A stretch of DNA of 64,000 nt from DASZWJ01 sp963813895 (GCA_963813895.1 CAWFAS010000004.1:558001-622000); one strand, 5' to 3'; shown: positions 44,557 through 53,883, counted from the first letter of the stretch. Made by a program: numbers and translations. The notes: generated from the sequence alone by a model not told the origin.

Positions 44557-45999
44557 TTAGACTTGATGCACTGAATGTCCTTTGTTCAGTAATTTATTGA
44601 TTATCGGTGTGAGCATTAAACACAAGATAAAGAAAGTAAAACTAAACATTGAAAACTTTTGTAAAGCTGATTGATAAATCATTTTTATGTTTGTTATATT
44701 CGTGATCTGCGTAGGCACATCCGCGTAGCTTGCTAATAACCCTGCAAGCTTTCCCCCTACTGCTGCTGTAAAATACCAGGCACCCATCATTAGTCCGCGG
44801 TAATTTTTGGGAGCATATTCCGTTACTGCAGCAAGCCCAATAGGTAAAATCAATAGCTCACTGACCGTGAACAGGAATCGATATAGGATGATAACAGTGA
44901 TCTGTACCAATTGGGTCTCAAATTTTAACCAAGTTGCCAACATAGCCATACAGATACTTACCAGCAATAAACTTAAAGCAAATTTAATGGGTATCGACAG
45001 CTTGATTCGATTGGACTGCCAAACATAGGCGAATAACGGACCTAAAATCAGCGTAAACAAACTACCAAAGGAAAGAAATACCAGAGCTGGGATTTCATGC
45101 CCATATATTCTGCGATCAATCAGTCTATCGGTGAGTACATTGATGACTAAATAATTTTCAAAAAACATCGCTTTGTAAAAGATGGCAATAATAAACAATA
45201 TCATTAAGCCTAAAAGCTTATAACGATCGGATACTACTAATTTCCGAGAGATGCTCAGCAGATAAAAAACAAATAATAGCCCAAAAATAGCCAGGCTATA
45301 ATTACCTAAATCGATAGTCCTCATGGAAATGTAAACCAGAATTAAAGCAATACAAAGCCCTAAAATGATTTTTAAAAATTGCCTGTTTAAAAAGATCCAC
45401 AATGAGTTGGACTGAATAGTTGCAGGAAGTCCTTTATCATTAAAATAACGAAATCCTGAGCTAAAGATGGTTATACCCAAGAATAAAGCAAAGCTGGCAG
45501 CGCCAAAACAGGCTCCCCAGCCAATATATTGTTGGATATAGCCGACACCAGCTATAGCGAGCAATGATGCCAGGTTAATAGCTACATAGATCAGCGTGAA
45601 TCCAGCTGCGCGGCGTGAATCACCTGACGCATAGAATTCACCCATAAAACTAGAAATGTTAGGCTTGAATAATCCACCACCAACGATGACTAATGATAGC
45701 CCGGTAAGTAAGGTGTGTTGACCCAAGGCCAAAATGGCATAGCCAATGCACAGCAAAAAACTACCCAATAATATAGCGACTCTAGCCCCCAGAAATTGAT
45801 CGGCAATCCACCCGCCCACCATAGGTGACAACCATGCCAACGCAATAAATTGCCCGGAAAAAGCATAGGCGTCTGCATCCGAAAAGGATAATTGCTTCGT
45901 TAAGTAAAATATAAGAATAGATTGTAATGTGAAATAACCATAAGTTTCCGCCATTTGGGTCGGCAGAAGTATTCTCAAGGCTTTCGGTTGCGCTTTCAT
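44557..45999 (-). CDS. POT-family proton-dependent peptide transporter
   Basis: 480 aa with 12-14 membrane segments. Near the N-terminus are QMAETYGYFTLQSILIFYL (the ExxER-like region here reads ETYGY) and the PTR2 motif GGWIADQFLGARVAIL. Imports di- and tripeptides, and in some cases beta-lactams, with protons. Together with the TetR gene it forms a minus-strand unit, opposite a beta-lactamase gene. Confidence 0.85.
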   Translation of the reverse strand: MKAQPKALRILLPTQMAETYGYFTLQSILIFYLTKQLSFSDADAYAFSGQFIALAWLSPMVGGWIADQFLGARVAILLGSFLLCIGYAILALGQHTLLTGLSLVIVGGGLFKPNISSFMGEFYASGDSRRAAGFTLIYVAINLASLLAIAGVGYIQQYIGWGACFGAASFALFLGITIFSSGFRYFNDKGLPATIQSNSLWIFLNRQFLKIILGLCIALILVYISMRTIDLGNYSLAIFGLLFVFYLLSISRKLVVSDRYKLLGLMILFIIAIFYKAMFFENYLVINVLTDRLIDRRIYGHEIPALVFLSFGSLFTLILGPLFAYVWQSNRIKLSIPIKFALSLLLVSICMAMLATWLKFETQLVQITVIILYRFLFTVSELLILPIGLAAVTEYAPKNYRGLMMGAWYFTAAVGGKLAGLLASYADVPTQITNITNIKMIYQSALQKFSMFSFTFFILCLMLTPIINKLLNKGHSVHQV

Positions 46000-46031
46000 C
46001 GTTTGTCATATACCAGGGTCATTTAGCACTC

Positions 46032-46060
46032 AATATAGTTAAGTGTTTACTTAATGTCAA
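46032..46060 (-). promoter_or_regulatory. POT-tetR promoter with operator in the spacer
   Basis: Minus strand TTGACA (46055-46060) and TATATT (46032-46037) with a 17-bp spacer. Within the spacer, TTAAGT and ACTTAA (46039-46054) form an inverted repeat, placed where a bound repressor would block RNA polymerase. The TetR protein at 43921 is the obvious candidate. Confidence 0.65.
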
Positions 46061-46139
46061 GCATCTGCAATACTCATGGCCGGAACTAACCCGCACCCTG
46101 TTTACCAGTCAGAACTAATTTTATGACAGAGAATCATAT

Positions 46140-47066
46140 ATGAGCTACTTAAAGTATTTATTGCTAATTTTTACTATCTTCTTCAGCCATTGTGCAATTT
46201 CGCTTGCCAATAGCAACCAGATGGATTCGACAGCGATTCAAAAAGAATTGGCCGAACTTGAAGCATCTTCCGGTGGAAGAATAGGTCTGTTTGCCATCAA
46301 TACCGCTAATAATTCGCGTATAGCCTATCGGAGTGAAGAACGTTTTCCATTTCAAAGCACATTTAAAGTAATCGGGGTGGCAGCCATACTTAAACAAAGC
46401 ATGGCGGATAATCATTTATTGCATGAAATGATTAATTATGACGAAAAAGACGTCGTTTTTTGGTCGCCCACCACTACCCAGCGCCTTGTTGATGGCGCTT
46501 CAGGAATGACAATTTTTGACTTATGCGCTGCAGCCATCAGCTATAGCGATGATACTGCGATCAATCTGTTGGTTAAAAAGCTAGGTGGGCCCAAAGCAGT
46601 GACTGCATTTGCCCGCTCCATCGGCGATCATACTTTCAGATTGGACGGTTGGGAACCTACATTAAATGCGAATCCGGATGAGGCGCGTGATACCACTACA
46701 CCAGCAGGGATGGCTGAGAGTCTGCAGCAATTAACGCTTGGCCATGCATTGGGCTCCCAACAACGGGATCAACTAATAAGCTGGATGAAAGGGAATACGA
46801 CCGGTAATAAACGAATCCGGGCGGGTGTTCCGCAGGGGTGGATAGTTGCCGATAAAACGGGAAGCAACCGCCATTACGGGATAACTAATGATATCGCTGT
46901 AGTTTGGCCGCCGAAATGTGCTCCCATTGTGATGGCAATTTATTTTAGCCAAAAACAGGCAAATGCACCCCATCGCGATGATATACTTGCCTCAGCTACC
47001 CGGTTACTGATTAATGAATTCGCAAAGGAAGATTCATGCGTCAAGGGCGCAGAGAGAGGTTTATGA
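46140..47066 (+). CDS. Class A beta-lactamase with SDD loop
   Basis: 308 aa serine beta-lactamase with signal peptide (LLLIFTIFFSHCAISLA). Active site: STFK (Ser73, Lys76), general base in WEPTLN (Glu172) and DKTG (Lys239). The SDN loop is SDD (136-138), replacing the usual Asn at Ambler 132. RLDGWEP and DTTTPAGMA are TEM/L2-like. The enzyme looks complete; the SDD change may alter substrate range or weaken activity. Divergent from the POT transporter with 140 bp between. Confidence 0.93.
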   Translation: MSYLKYLLLIFTIFFSHCAISLANSNQMDSTAIQKELAELEASSGGRIGLFAINTANNSRIAYRSEERFPFQSTFKVIGVAAILKQSMADNHLLHEMINYDEKDVVFWSPTTTQRLVDGASGMTIFDLCAAAISYSDDTAINLLVKKLGGPKAVTAFARSIGDHTFRLDGWEPTLNANPDEARDTTTPAGMAESLQQLTLGHALGSQQRDQLISWMKGNTTGNKRIRAGVPQGWIVADKTGSNRHYGITNDIAVVWPPKCAPIVMAIYFSQKQANAPHRDDILASATRLLINEFAKEDSCVKGAERGL

Positions 47067-47178
47067 TTGGTTGGCGTCCCAAGAAAACCTGCGTGTTTTT
47101 AAATATCATGCGCCAGTTCACGGGTCAACTCCACTATTTTCAAATAAAAAAATCTGCCACAGCTACTGAGGTTTATAA

Positions 47179-48360
47179 ATGAAAAAAATACGCTGTAAGA
47201 AAATATTTAAATTTTTTTTCGGTCTCTTATTTTTAAGCAATGCTTGTGCGCAGAATCAAGAAAATATTTCAATAGAACCGAAATTACCAGAAAACCTAAA
47301 ACCTTTCGTCGCTTTGTTGGAAAAGCAGAAAACGCAATTACAAGGTGGTGCTATTGCAATCTTGTATCAAGGTCATGTTGTGTATAAATCAACTTTCGGT
47401 TTTCAAAAAGGTCAGGAGTATCCTGTGACGGATACAACCCTATTTGAGCTTGGGTCTGTTTCTAAATCAGTTTCCTCTATGGCTGTTGGATTAATGGTAG
47501 ATCAAAAAAAGCTTTCATATGATGAAGCATATCGATTACCTTACTTAAAATATCCTGTTAGTTTGATGAATATTTTAAGCCATACGACAGGCTATAAATT
47601 TTCTGGTAATACACAAATTGAGCATGGCGTAAACCGTCATGAATTGTTAAATATTTTGGCAACGCAATCGCCTAACTGTAACCCTGGCAAGTGTTTTTAT
47701 TATAGCAATACCTTATTTAGCTTATTGGAAAATATAGTTGAGACAAAAAATATATCTTTTCATCAATTAATAGATAATCTCAATTCTAGCCTGCAATCTA
47801 ACAATGATTTTGTAATATTTCCATTAATGTCTGAAGCCAATATCGCTTATCCGCACATGAAAACTATCACAAATGGCAAGGAAACAACGAAAGTGTTACC
47901 TCTTCCAAAATACTATCCAAAAGTTGTACCTCCGGCTGCTGGAATATTTGCCTCTTTGAATGGAATGATAAAATTCTTTAGGTTGTCTTTTGGCTATAGG
48001 CCAGATCTGATTTCTAATAGTACCCTAAATGCTATTCAAACACCTATTATTGTAGCTAACGATATTTTTACCTGGCCTTTTAATTGGCCAATAAACTTAA
48101 AGTATATTAACTCATATTATGCGATGGGATGGCGCGTGCTTAGACTAAAAAACCACCCAAATAAAGAACTCATTTTTCATGGAGGGTATATAAATGGGTA
48201 TAGAGCTTATATTGGCTATATCCCTAATGAAAAAATAGGATTTATTATGTTGGTAAATCAAGCAACAGAAATACCAGCGGAAGATGGTATGAAACTATGG
48301 AGCATATATCTTCCCTCAAATACGAAATTAAAAATATTAAAAGAGCAGTCCAATGACTAA
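47179..48360 (+). CDS. Class C-like serine hydrolase (beta-lactamase/esterase family)
   Basis: 393 aa with a signal peptide (FFFGLLFLSNACA, perhaps a lipoprotein). SxxK is SVSK at Ser93-Lys96; YxN is YYSNTLF near residue 174; the third motif is HGGYING at the C-terminus, giving HGG rather than KTG as in AmpC. It may be AmpC-like, a D,D-peptidase or an esterase. Together with the class A enzyme upstream and the esterase downstream (8-bp overlap) it forms a hydrolase operon. Confidence 0.85.
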   Translation: MKKIRCKKIFKFFFGLLFLSNACAQNQENISIEPKLPENLKPFVALLEKQKTQLQGGAIAILYQGHVVYKSTFGFQKGQEYPVTDTTLFELGSVSKSVSSMAVGLMVDQKKLSYDEAYRLPYLKYPVSLMNILSHTTGYKFSGNTQIEHGVNRHELLNILATQSPNCNPGKCFYYSNTLFSLLENIVETKNISFHQLIDNLNSSLQSNNDFVIFPLMSEANIAYPHMKTITNGKETTKVLPLPKYYPKVVPPAAGIFASLNGMIKFFRLSFGYRPDLISNSTLNAIQTPIIVANDIFTWPFNWPINLKYINSYYAMGWRVLRLKNHPNKELIFHGGYINGYRAYIGYIPNEKIGFIMLVNQATEIPAEDGMKLWSIYLPSNTKLKILKEQSND

Positions 48361-49312
48361 GTTTTTTAAATTTGCTTTCTACATCTTGTTAGCATTTGAT
48401 TTTATGAGTGGACAAGCAAGCGCAAACGTCTGGCAAGCGTCACCAGGACATACACAAATACCCATATGGCCAGGATCAGCGCCTGATTCGCAACCGACAG
48501 CAAAGCCTGAAGAGATGAAAATAATTAATGATCCACTGGTCGCTGGCAGACCGTGGATTATGATTGGTCCTGTGGCCCAACCCACGGTGACGGTTTATTC
48601 ACCAAAGGGAAAAAATACCGGAGCTGCTGCAATAGTATTTCCTGGCGGTGGCTATTGGATTCTGGCCATGGATCTTGAAGGAACTGAGGTTTGTGATTGG
48701 CTAACTTCGAAAGGAATCACATGTGTACTATTGAAATACCGCGTGCCAGGTGAAGGAGCGAATGGTAAAGGGCTAGATCTACAATCAGGACCCTATCCAA
48801 ATTCATCAATGGCTTTAGAGGATGCACAGAGAACGGTAGGGCTGGTGCGTTTTCATGCCAAGGATTGGCATATCGATCCGCATAAGATTGGTGTGATTGG
48901 ATTTTCGGCAGGTGGGCATTTGGTGGCTGCAATCAGCACTCATTTTAATCAACGTTTGTATAAAGCCATTGATGCAGCGGATAAGGAAAGCTGTCGCCCA
49001 GATTTTGCGATCGCAATTTATCCGGGACATCTATGGATTGATAAAAAGAAATTTGAATTGAACCCAAATGTCCCCGTTACCCATCAAACACCACCTACCT
49101 TTCTGCTGCAGGCAGAAAATGATAATGAGGATAATGTGAATGACTCACTTGTTTACTACATCGCCCTCAAGAATGCTGGCGTTCCTGTAGAAATGCATTT
49201 ATACGCGGAAGGTGGACATGCATTTGGGCTAAGGCGCACGAAGTATCCGATAACCGCATGGCCGCAGCTGGTGGAAACATGGTTAGGTACTATTGAAATG
49301 ATTTCTAATTAA
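48353..49312 (+). CDS. Secreted alpha/beta hydrolase (acetyl-esterase/xylanase-esterase type)
   Basis: 319 aa with signal peptide (FYILLAFDFMSGQASA). Nucleophile in GVIGFSAGGHLVAA; oxyanion region VFPGGGYWILAMD; His in EGGHAFGLRR. Family members remove acetyl groups from carbohydrates. The start overlaps the stop of the serine hydrolase by 8 bp, so they are co-translated. Substrate unknown. Confidence 0.88.
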   Translation: MTKFFKFAFYILLAFDFMSGQASANVWQASPGHTQIPIWPGSAPDSQPTAKPEEMKIINDPLVAGRPWIMIGPVAQPTVTVYSPKGKNTGAAAIVFPGGGYWILAMDLEGTEVCDWLTSKGITCVLLKYRVPGEGANGKGLDLQSGPYPNSSMALEDAQRTVGLVRFHAKDWHIDPHKIGVIGFSAGGHLVAAISTHFNQRLYKAIDAADKESCRPDFAIAIYPGHLWIDKKKFELNPNVPVTHQTPPTFLLQAENDNEDNVNDSLVYYIALKNAGVPVEMHLYAEGGHAFGLRRTKYPITAWPQLVETWLGTIEMISN

Positions 49313-49336
49313 AGAATTATGCAAAACTGACAATGT

Positions 49337-50290
49337 TCACTCAGCTAGCCAAATTCTAAATTTCTTCGCTAATCTGCCCTGACCCAGTAGTTTCGATAAT
49401 GAATTAGAATCAACGCTGGTCAAAAGCCGATACTCCCCTAATAGGGCATCAATCCACCAATATTGTTGAAATAAAGATATCATTTTTAATAAATCTTCTT
49501 GAGATGCTAAATCTAGCCAGGGTTGCAAAGCCTGCTGTTGTAAAAATTGATAAACGTTTTCATCTAATGAGCAATTTTCTTTAACACGATGTATCAGGTT
49601 TACAAGTGAAAAAAATGGATGCGCTATGGCAACTTCACCTAGATCAATAAAAGTTATTTGTTTTGTGTCTGGATGGATCAGAATATTCTTGTCATGGAAG
49701 TCAGAGTGGCTGAAAGTGCTTGGGATAGGATAATCAGATAATTGTTTACAGACTGAAATGAACTTTGGCGTTAATTCTGCGATGCGTGATAATTCAGCGC
49801 TAGTTATACCATCCGCCAACAATAATTCTTCTTGCTGAATCAATAGTTGATAATAATCCGGAATTTTTGTTAATCGCCAATCTGGTACGCCCATATTTAG
49901 AAAAAGAGGTAAATGACTAACGCTGGCACGCTGCATATCGATATAAGCATGAATCGCTGCAATCAATATATTGGCATCAAAAAAATTTTGCGTGAAAAAT
50001 TCATGCAATTGTATACCCGCATCCCGCATTAAAAAACAATGCTGTTCAGGGTTATCAGCTATTAACGTAGGCACGGATGCCGTACAGGTTTGTCGCAGAG
50101 AACCGATCACTTGCGGCTCTATAGATAAAGTAGATGGAACTTGCTTTAGATAAAAATAGCCTTGATCTGTATCGAAACGATAAACACTCGACCAGGGTGT
50201 TTGCAGGATAGCTTTAGGCGTGTAATTTTGGATGGAATAATTCAAATTCTGTAATGTATTTAACGCCCATTCGATACATGTTGATGTCAT
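49337..50290 (-). CDS. APH-fold phosphotransferase
   Basis: 317 aa. Catalytic loop FSHSDFHDKNILIHPD (HSD in place of HGD) and metal site FIDLGEVAIAHPF. N-lobe FDTDQGYFYLKQVP. An aminoglycoside/hydroxyurea-type kinase fold of unknown substrate. Paired with the AAC(6')-like gene immediately upstream on the same strand (15-bp gap). Confidence 0.85.
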   Translation of the reverse strand: MTSTCIEWALNTLQNLNYSIQNYTPKAILQTPWSSVYRFDTDQGYFYLKQVPSTLSIEPQVIGSLRQTCTASVPTLIADNPEQHCFLMRDAGIQLHEFFTQNFFDANILIAAIHAYIDMQRASVSHLPLFLNMGVPDWRLTKIPDYYQLLIQQEELLLADGITSAELSRIAELTPKFISVCKQLSDYPIPSTFSHSDFHDKNILIHPDTKQITFIDLGEVAIAHPFFSLVNLIHRVKENCSLDENVYQFLQQQALQPWLDLASQEDLLKMISLFQQYWWIDALLGEYRLLTSVDSNSLSKLLGQGRLAKKFRIWLAE

Positions 50291-50304
50291 ATGCCTAACC
50301 TTCC

Positions 50305-50889
50305 TTAATCAACGGATCTTAATCGTTTAACTAAAAAATGAGTTTTTCTCCCTGAAAAACAGCCGCTTCCTTCTAAGACGAAATCAGAAATAAATTCAAA
50401 TCCTGCTTTTTCGTAAACGTGCTTTGCTCTTGGATTATTTACATCTGGATCAATAAAAAATGTATCTGCATGGGAATCTATAGATTGGCTAAAAAATGTA
50501 ATGAATTCGCTCAATGTTTCAGAACCCAACCCCTTGCCGAAATAGGCTGGATTCCCAATCATAAAATCAATACTGTATGTTGTGCCAGTCTTGGATAAGT
50601 GGGAATTTTTTATGGCTTCTCGATTTTTCCTAGGCTTTTCTTGTATGGTCATTATCATGCAAAAAGGAATATCGTCAATAAAACCAATCCAATAGTTATA
50701 CTCTCCATTCGCATATGTTGAAGAAGTTTTTCGCCCATCCATAAAATTAAGGATATCATCCTTGTGTGCTTGAGTATTATCCCAAAATTCTTGGATATGC
50801 GGTTCATTAAGCCAATTGAAAATAATTTCTTTATGACTCAATTTTGCCGGTTCAAATCGCATATCAATTAGTTTATCGCGTTTGGACAT
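50305..50889 (-). CDS. AAC(6')-type GNAT acetyltransferase
   Basis: 194 aa. Resembles the AAC(6')-Ib/IucB group (Acetyltransf_8): FNWLNEPHIQEFWDN at the start, FGKGLGSETLSEFITFF acetyl-CoA loop, and FIDPDVNNPRAKHVYEKAGF near the C-terminus, the pattern used by aminoglycoside 6'-N-acetyltransferases. Aminoglycoside acetylation is plausible; siderophore acetylation is the alternative. In a likely operon with the APH-fold kinase. Confidence 0.85.
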   Translation of the reverse strand: MSKRDKLIDMRFEPAKLSHKEIIFNWLNEPHIQEFWDNTQAHKDDILNFMDGRKTSSTYANGEYNYWIGFIDDIPFCMIMTIQEKPRKNREAIKNSHLSKTGTTYSIDFMIGNPAYFGKGLGSETLSEFITFFSQSIDSHADTFFIDPDVNNPRAKHVYEKAGFEFISDFVLEGSGCFSGRKTHFLVKRLRSVD

Positions 50890-50989
50890 AGGTTTGTTCG
50901 CATTGAATTAGTGATTGTTAACGTGTTAATAAATGGCGCTCTCTAAAGCCTATATCATGCACTAGAGCAGCGCCATTTAATAATACTCT

Positions 50990-51601
50990 CTATCCAAAAA
51001 TTAAAGAGATTACATTTTTCATATTTGTTTCTGGTTTAATTCTGATCTCTTCAATCATATGCTTTAGACAATTTCGCAGCGCCTGTAAAAAATCCTTATA
51101 GTAACTTGGGTGATCCAGGCAACGGAAAAAATCACTGCCCAAGCAAACCATATTGGCAATAGCGGATGCTAATCTAGCATGACGAGAATCGGAACGTAGA
51201 AAAGATTGATTTCTCTGAAAGATTCGTAAATAAGAGTTAAAGAACTCCAGTAAATCGCCTTCAACCAAAGTTGCCGTAAAGCTTAAACCCACTAACGTGC
51301 GAATATTATGCACAAAAATTTGAAATGATGATTCCTTTGATTGATTTTGCCAATGGTACTGAAAGGCTTGTTCAAAGAGTTTTGCCAGTGCTGCAATGTC
51401 ATTGTGCGATAGCGGTGTAGCCGCTAGAATGCGATTAGCCATATTACCTCTCCAAAGGTGAATGTGGTTAGCGTCAGCGGTGTGTTCTAAGCACCCCGTT
51501 GGCGCGCTATATACGCTTAAAAACTTCCTGTAAGGCGGTTCAAAGCAGTTGTTTGCCTCTTGAGGCGTGGTGATGTTGCGATGGTTCTGCATGATTGTCA
51601 A
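50990..51601 (-). CDS. Hypothetical protein downstream of the phage-like module
   Basis: 203 aa, not recognised. Soluble and mostly helical, with no signal peptide. Residues ~65-200 contain amphipathic helices (LAKLFEQAFQYHWQNQ, DFLQALRNCLKHMIEEIR). It is the last gene of the minus-strand phage-like operon, 38 bp after the antiterminator-like gene, so a role in element regulation or replication is possible but not shown. Confidence 0.6.
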   Translation of the reverse strand: MTIMQNHRNITTPQEANNCFEPPYRKFLSVYSAPTGCLEHTADANHIHLWRGNMANRILAATPLSHNDIAALAKLFEQAFQYHWQNQSKESSFQIFVHNIRTLVGLSFTATLVEGDLLEFFNSYLRIFQRNQSFLRSDSRHARLASAIANMVCLGSDFFRCLDHPSYYKDFLQALRNCLKHMIEEIRIKPETNMKNVISLIFG

Positions 51602-51639
51602 CTCCCTGTTGATGGATAAATCTAAGTAAAATTTCCGTA

Positions 51640-52023
51640 TTATTTGCGCTTTTTAGCGCTTAACCTGCCTGCCAACCACTGGTGCCCCATTTCCACACAG
51701 TGTTTGAAATGCGAATGCGACATACTGAGATGGGTGGCCTTACTTCGCAAGGTGCCAGTTTGAAAATACTGACAACGCAGTGCCTTGGCCATCGTGGGGT
51801 TATATTCCGCCATCTGCTTCACTAGATCTTCGATTTCCTCAGCGGCTTCATTGGTGGGCAGAGGCTTAGGCCCAGTGCTACGCTGGATGCACCCTTCCGT
51901 CAAAATGCGGTAAATAATGGAGCATTTCGGGTAGTCCAGGCCGTAGGAATTACCTCGTAGATACCATTCAGCCCACTGATAAAGCCGTTCTTCCAAATAA
52001 TCCGCAAAAGAAGATGCTTGCAT
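51640..52023 (-). CDS. Phage antitermination protein Q-like
   Basis: 127 aa from ATG 52023 (the longer frame to 52164 runs through the upstream gene). Pattern of the phage Q antiterminator group: short helical N-terminus (YLEERLYQWAEWYLRGNSYG), and a C-terminal HTH-like region (LRSKATHLSMSHSHFKHC) with the WLAGRL end. In a phage it would turn on late genes; here it may control the ICE transfer genes. Third downstream gene in a coupled operon. Confidence 0.65.
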   Translation of the reverse strand: MQASSFADYLEERLYQWAEWYLRGNSYGLDYPKCSIIYRILTEGCIQRSTGPKPLPTNEAAEEIEDLVKQMAEYNPTMAKALRCQYFQTGTLRSKATHLSMSHSHFKHCVEMGHQWLAGRLSAKKRK

Positions 52024-52027
52024 TGGA

Positions 52028-52684
52028 TTATTCCTCGCTAACCTGTGAGGATGGTGCAGGTAACGCCACTGGCTCAGCTGACTGAGGGAGCATGGACGTC
52101 TGACAAAGTTTTGAGGTGGAATCACCGCCTTTCTGGTAAACCAATGCTGCTCTACTTTGATCACCCAGCAGTAAAGGTGGAGATGCTATGCAAGCAGGGT
52201 TGTCAGTATCAAAACGACCGGGCAATTTTTTCGGGTATTCAATGCTTGGGTTTAATGCGTAAGTGGCGTACAGTTTTTGAAACGTCTGCCCTAAAAAATT
52301 CAACTCCCGGACGGTGGTTTCACACAGGCGGATCCAGCCACCCATATCATCGATAACCTGGTGCAAAATCGGATCATCGAAAACAATGGATTGATAGCTA
52401 CCAACGCAGCGAATTACTTTGAGTACATATCCCCAGGCTTGCAACGCTTTGACCTGCGTGCTGCCTTCAAGATAACGCAGCACATCCGAAGCCTCAGGCA
52501 TTTTGTACCCGCGATCAGGATTGTGAATGGTCAATGCTTCCAGGGCGGTTTTTACGGCGCTAAACTCAAAACGTTCCAGCGTCTGCCAGTAACGTTCAAT
52601 CGCAAATTCGTTTAAGGTTTCGCTGTAGGACAAGCTCAACGCTGTGAGTAATTTAACAAAGTCCGGCATTTGATCGTGGGTCAT
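52028..52684 (-). CDS. Phage-type replication-associated protein (DUF6475-like)
   Basis: 218 aa from ATG 52684, which overlaps the preceding stop (ATGA). The N-terminal pattern FVKLLTALSLSYSETLNEFA with LERFEFSAVKTALEALTIH and PDRGYKMPEASDVL is typical of small proteins beside phage replication initiators (P-like loader role suspected). The C-terminus is proline-rich and disordered. Function unproven. Confidence 0.7.
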   Translation of the reverse strand: MTHDQMPDFVKLLTALSLSYSETLNEFAIERYWQTLERFEFSAVKTALEALTIHNPDRGYKMPEASDVLRYLEGSTQVKALQAWGYVLKVIRCVGSYQSIVFDDPILHQVIDDMGGWIRLCETTVRELNFLGQTFQKLYATYALNPSIEYPKKLPGRFDTDNPACIASPPLLLGDQSRAALVYQKGGDSTSKLCQTSMLPQSAEPVALPAPSSQVSEE

Positions 52685-53883
52685 AATTTTGCTCCTGTAG
52701 GATTTCTTTTGTTCAACCAATTGGTGGCAGCATCGACATTTGCTTGTAGCAACTTGTCGGCAGGATTAGGCGGGCGAGGTGGGTTGTGCTGATTGCGAAT
52801 AAAACGCTCAATTTGATCGCTGTCGCGCAGGATGATATGCAATCCATCGTAACATTGGCCGCGATCGTTATCTCCCATGTTGTGTGAAGTTTTAGAGCAA
52901 CCGCTGATGGCATCGCAAAGCTGCGCCACCGAGTATCCTGACTGCAATGCTTGCCGAATCAGTCGTTGCCGCTTTGGGTCAAGAACCGCCTGCGGGTGCT
53001 GAAAAGTGATTTTCCAAAAATCAAAAATGGAAAGAATGTCAGCGCTGATCACCGGTTGACGTCGCGCTTGCGCGACAATGTTTCGGTTAGCGCCTAACTC
53101 TCCTGTTATTTCCTTTCCTTTTCCTGATCCACTTCCTTTTCCCCTTCCTATTCCTCTTCCAGTTCCCTTCCTTTTCCCCACGTGCATGCACGTGCACGCA
53201 CCTGCTTCATCAGGTAGTAACAGCGGGCATTCATCAAAATGGCTGGTTTCGTCGCTGGAAAAATTATTCAATTCAGTCTGTGTTTCTAGTGGTTTATCAT
53301 CACTTTGTAAGTTTTCTGATTCAGCAGTATTAGATGGTGAGTCGAGCTCAATTATAGATTTAACTTCGAGTATAATTTTATTTTGGTGGACGTCAGGTGA
53401 AGAAGGGGATATGTCTGGCTTGTATGGGGAGTAACGTGCTTCGTCACTGCTTTCATATGCTGACACTGGCTGTGTATGTGTTTGCACGTGCATGCACGTG
53501 TAAGAGAATGCAGCTTGGTTATTGGGTTTTAACGCTTCACTGCCTTGTTCAATACTTGGCAAGGTGCTAACGGGTTCGCGAATATTGATATGCTGATGTT
53601 TTTTCCAAGAAGGGATATAACCATAGTATTCCTTAACAACTTCATAGCGGACAATAAAGCCGCTCTCGACCAGTGCATTTAGGACATCATCCATGTTTAA
53701 ATCGTCATAGGGCAATACATCCAGTTTCAATTGTCTTGGCTTCCAACGAAACCGACCATCACGGTCGCAGCAAGTAAATAAACCTATAAATGCTAATCGC
53801 AGCGGTAGGCGGTATTTCTTTTCAGCTTCAAATAACTGCTCATGACGAAATAATTCAGGTTTGACAGTGCGGATTCTACTCAT
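52681..53883 (-). CDS. O-like phage replication protein with Gly/Lys repeat linker
   Basis: 400 aa. Residues ~1-115 form a winged-helix DNA-binding domain (MSRIRTVKPELFRHEQLFEA, RRDGRFRWKPRQLKLDVL-like segment). A low-complexity linker with GKRKGTGRGIGRGKGSGSG lies at about 232-252, and a C-terminal domain (VLDPKRQRLIRQALQSGYSV) near 300-340. This is the lambda O plan. Inside the gene lie a hexamer repeat tract and two copies of a 16-bp palindrome, so the origin may be within it. Confidence 0.8.
   Translation of the reverse strand: MSRIRTVKPELFRHEQLFEAEKKYRLPLRLAFIGLFTCCDRDGRFRWKPRQLKLDVLPYDDLNMDDVLNALVESGFIVRYEVVKEYYGYIPSWKKHQHINIREPVSTLPSIEQGSEALKPNNQAAFSYTCMHVQTHTQPVSAYESSDEARYSPYKPDISPSSPDVHQNKIILEVKSIIELDSPSNTAESENLQSDDKPLETQTELNNFSSDETSHFDECPLLLPDEAGACTCMHVGKRKGTGRGIGRGKGSGSGKGKEITGELGANRNIVAQARRQPVISADILSIFDFWKITFQHPQAVLDPKRQRLIRQALQSGYSVAQLCDAISGCSKTSHNMGDNDRGQCYDGLHIILRDSDQIERFIRNQHNPPRPPNPADKLLQANVDAATNWLNKRNPTGAKL
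53106..53178. repeat. Hexamer purine/pyrimidine tract in the replication gene
   Basis: About 12 tandem GRARRG-type hexamers (minus strand purine-rich) encode the Gly-Lys/Arg linker of the O-like protein. A long one-strand purine tract can melt or fold, and in lambda the origin lies in this part of gene O. Its role may simply be to code for a flexible linker. Confidence 0.6.
53179..53194. repeat. 16-bp palindrome CACGTGCATGCACGTG, copy 1
   Basis: Perfect palindrome, directly followed by a degenerate overlapping copy (CACGTGCACGCACCTG). An identical copy is at 53485, 306 bp away in the same gene. Both encode TCMHV in the protein. Confidence 0.75.
53485..53500. repeat. 16-bp palindrome CACGTGCATGCACGTG, copy 2
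   Basis: Identical to the palindrome at 53179 and in the same reading register. The pair brackets the linker region of the O-like gene. Candidate iteron or initiator-binding site. Confidence 0.75.

Noticed and set aside
38827..50889. Integron cassette array
   Set aside because: Gene density and resistance content suggest it, but strands are mixed, operons are multigene, and no attC-like repeats or integron integrase were noticed.
53106..53178. CRISPR-like repeats
   Set aside because: Hexamer tandem repeats without spacers, inside a coding linker. No CRISPR array or cas gene was seen.
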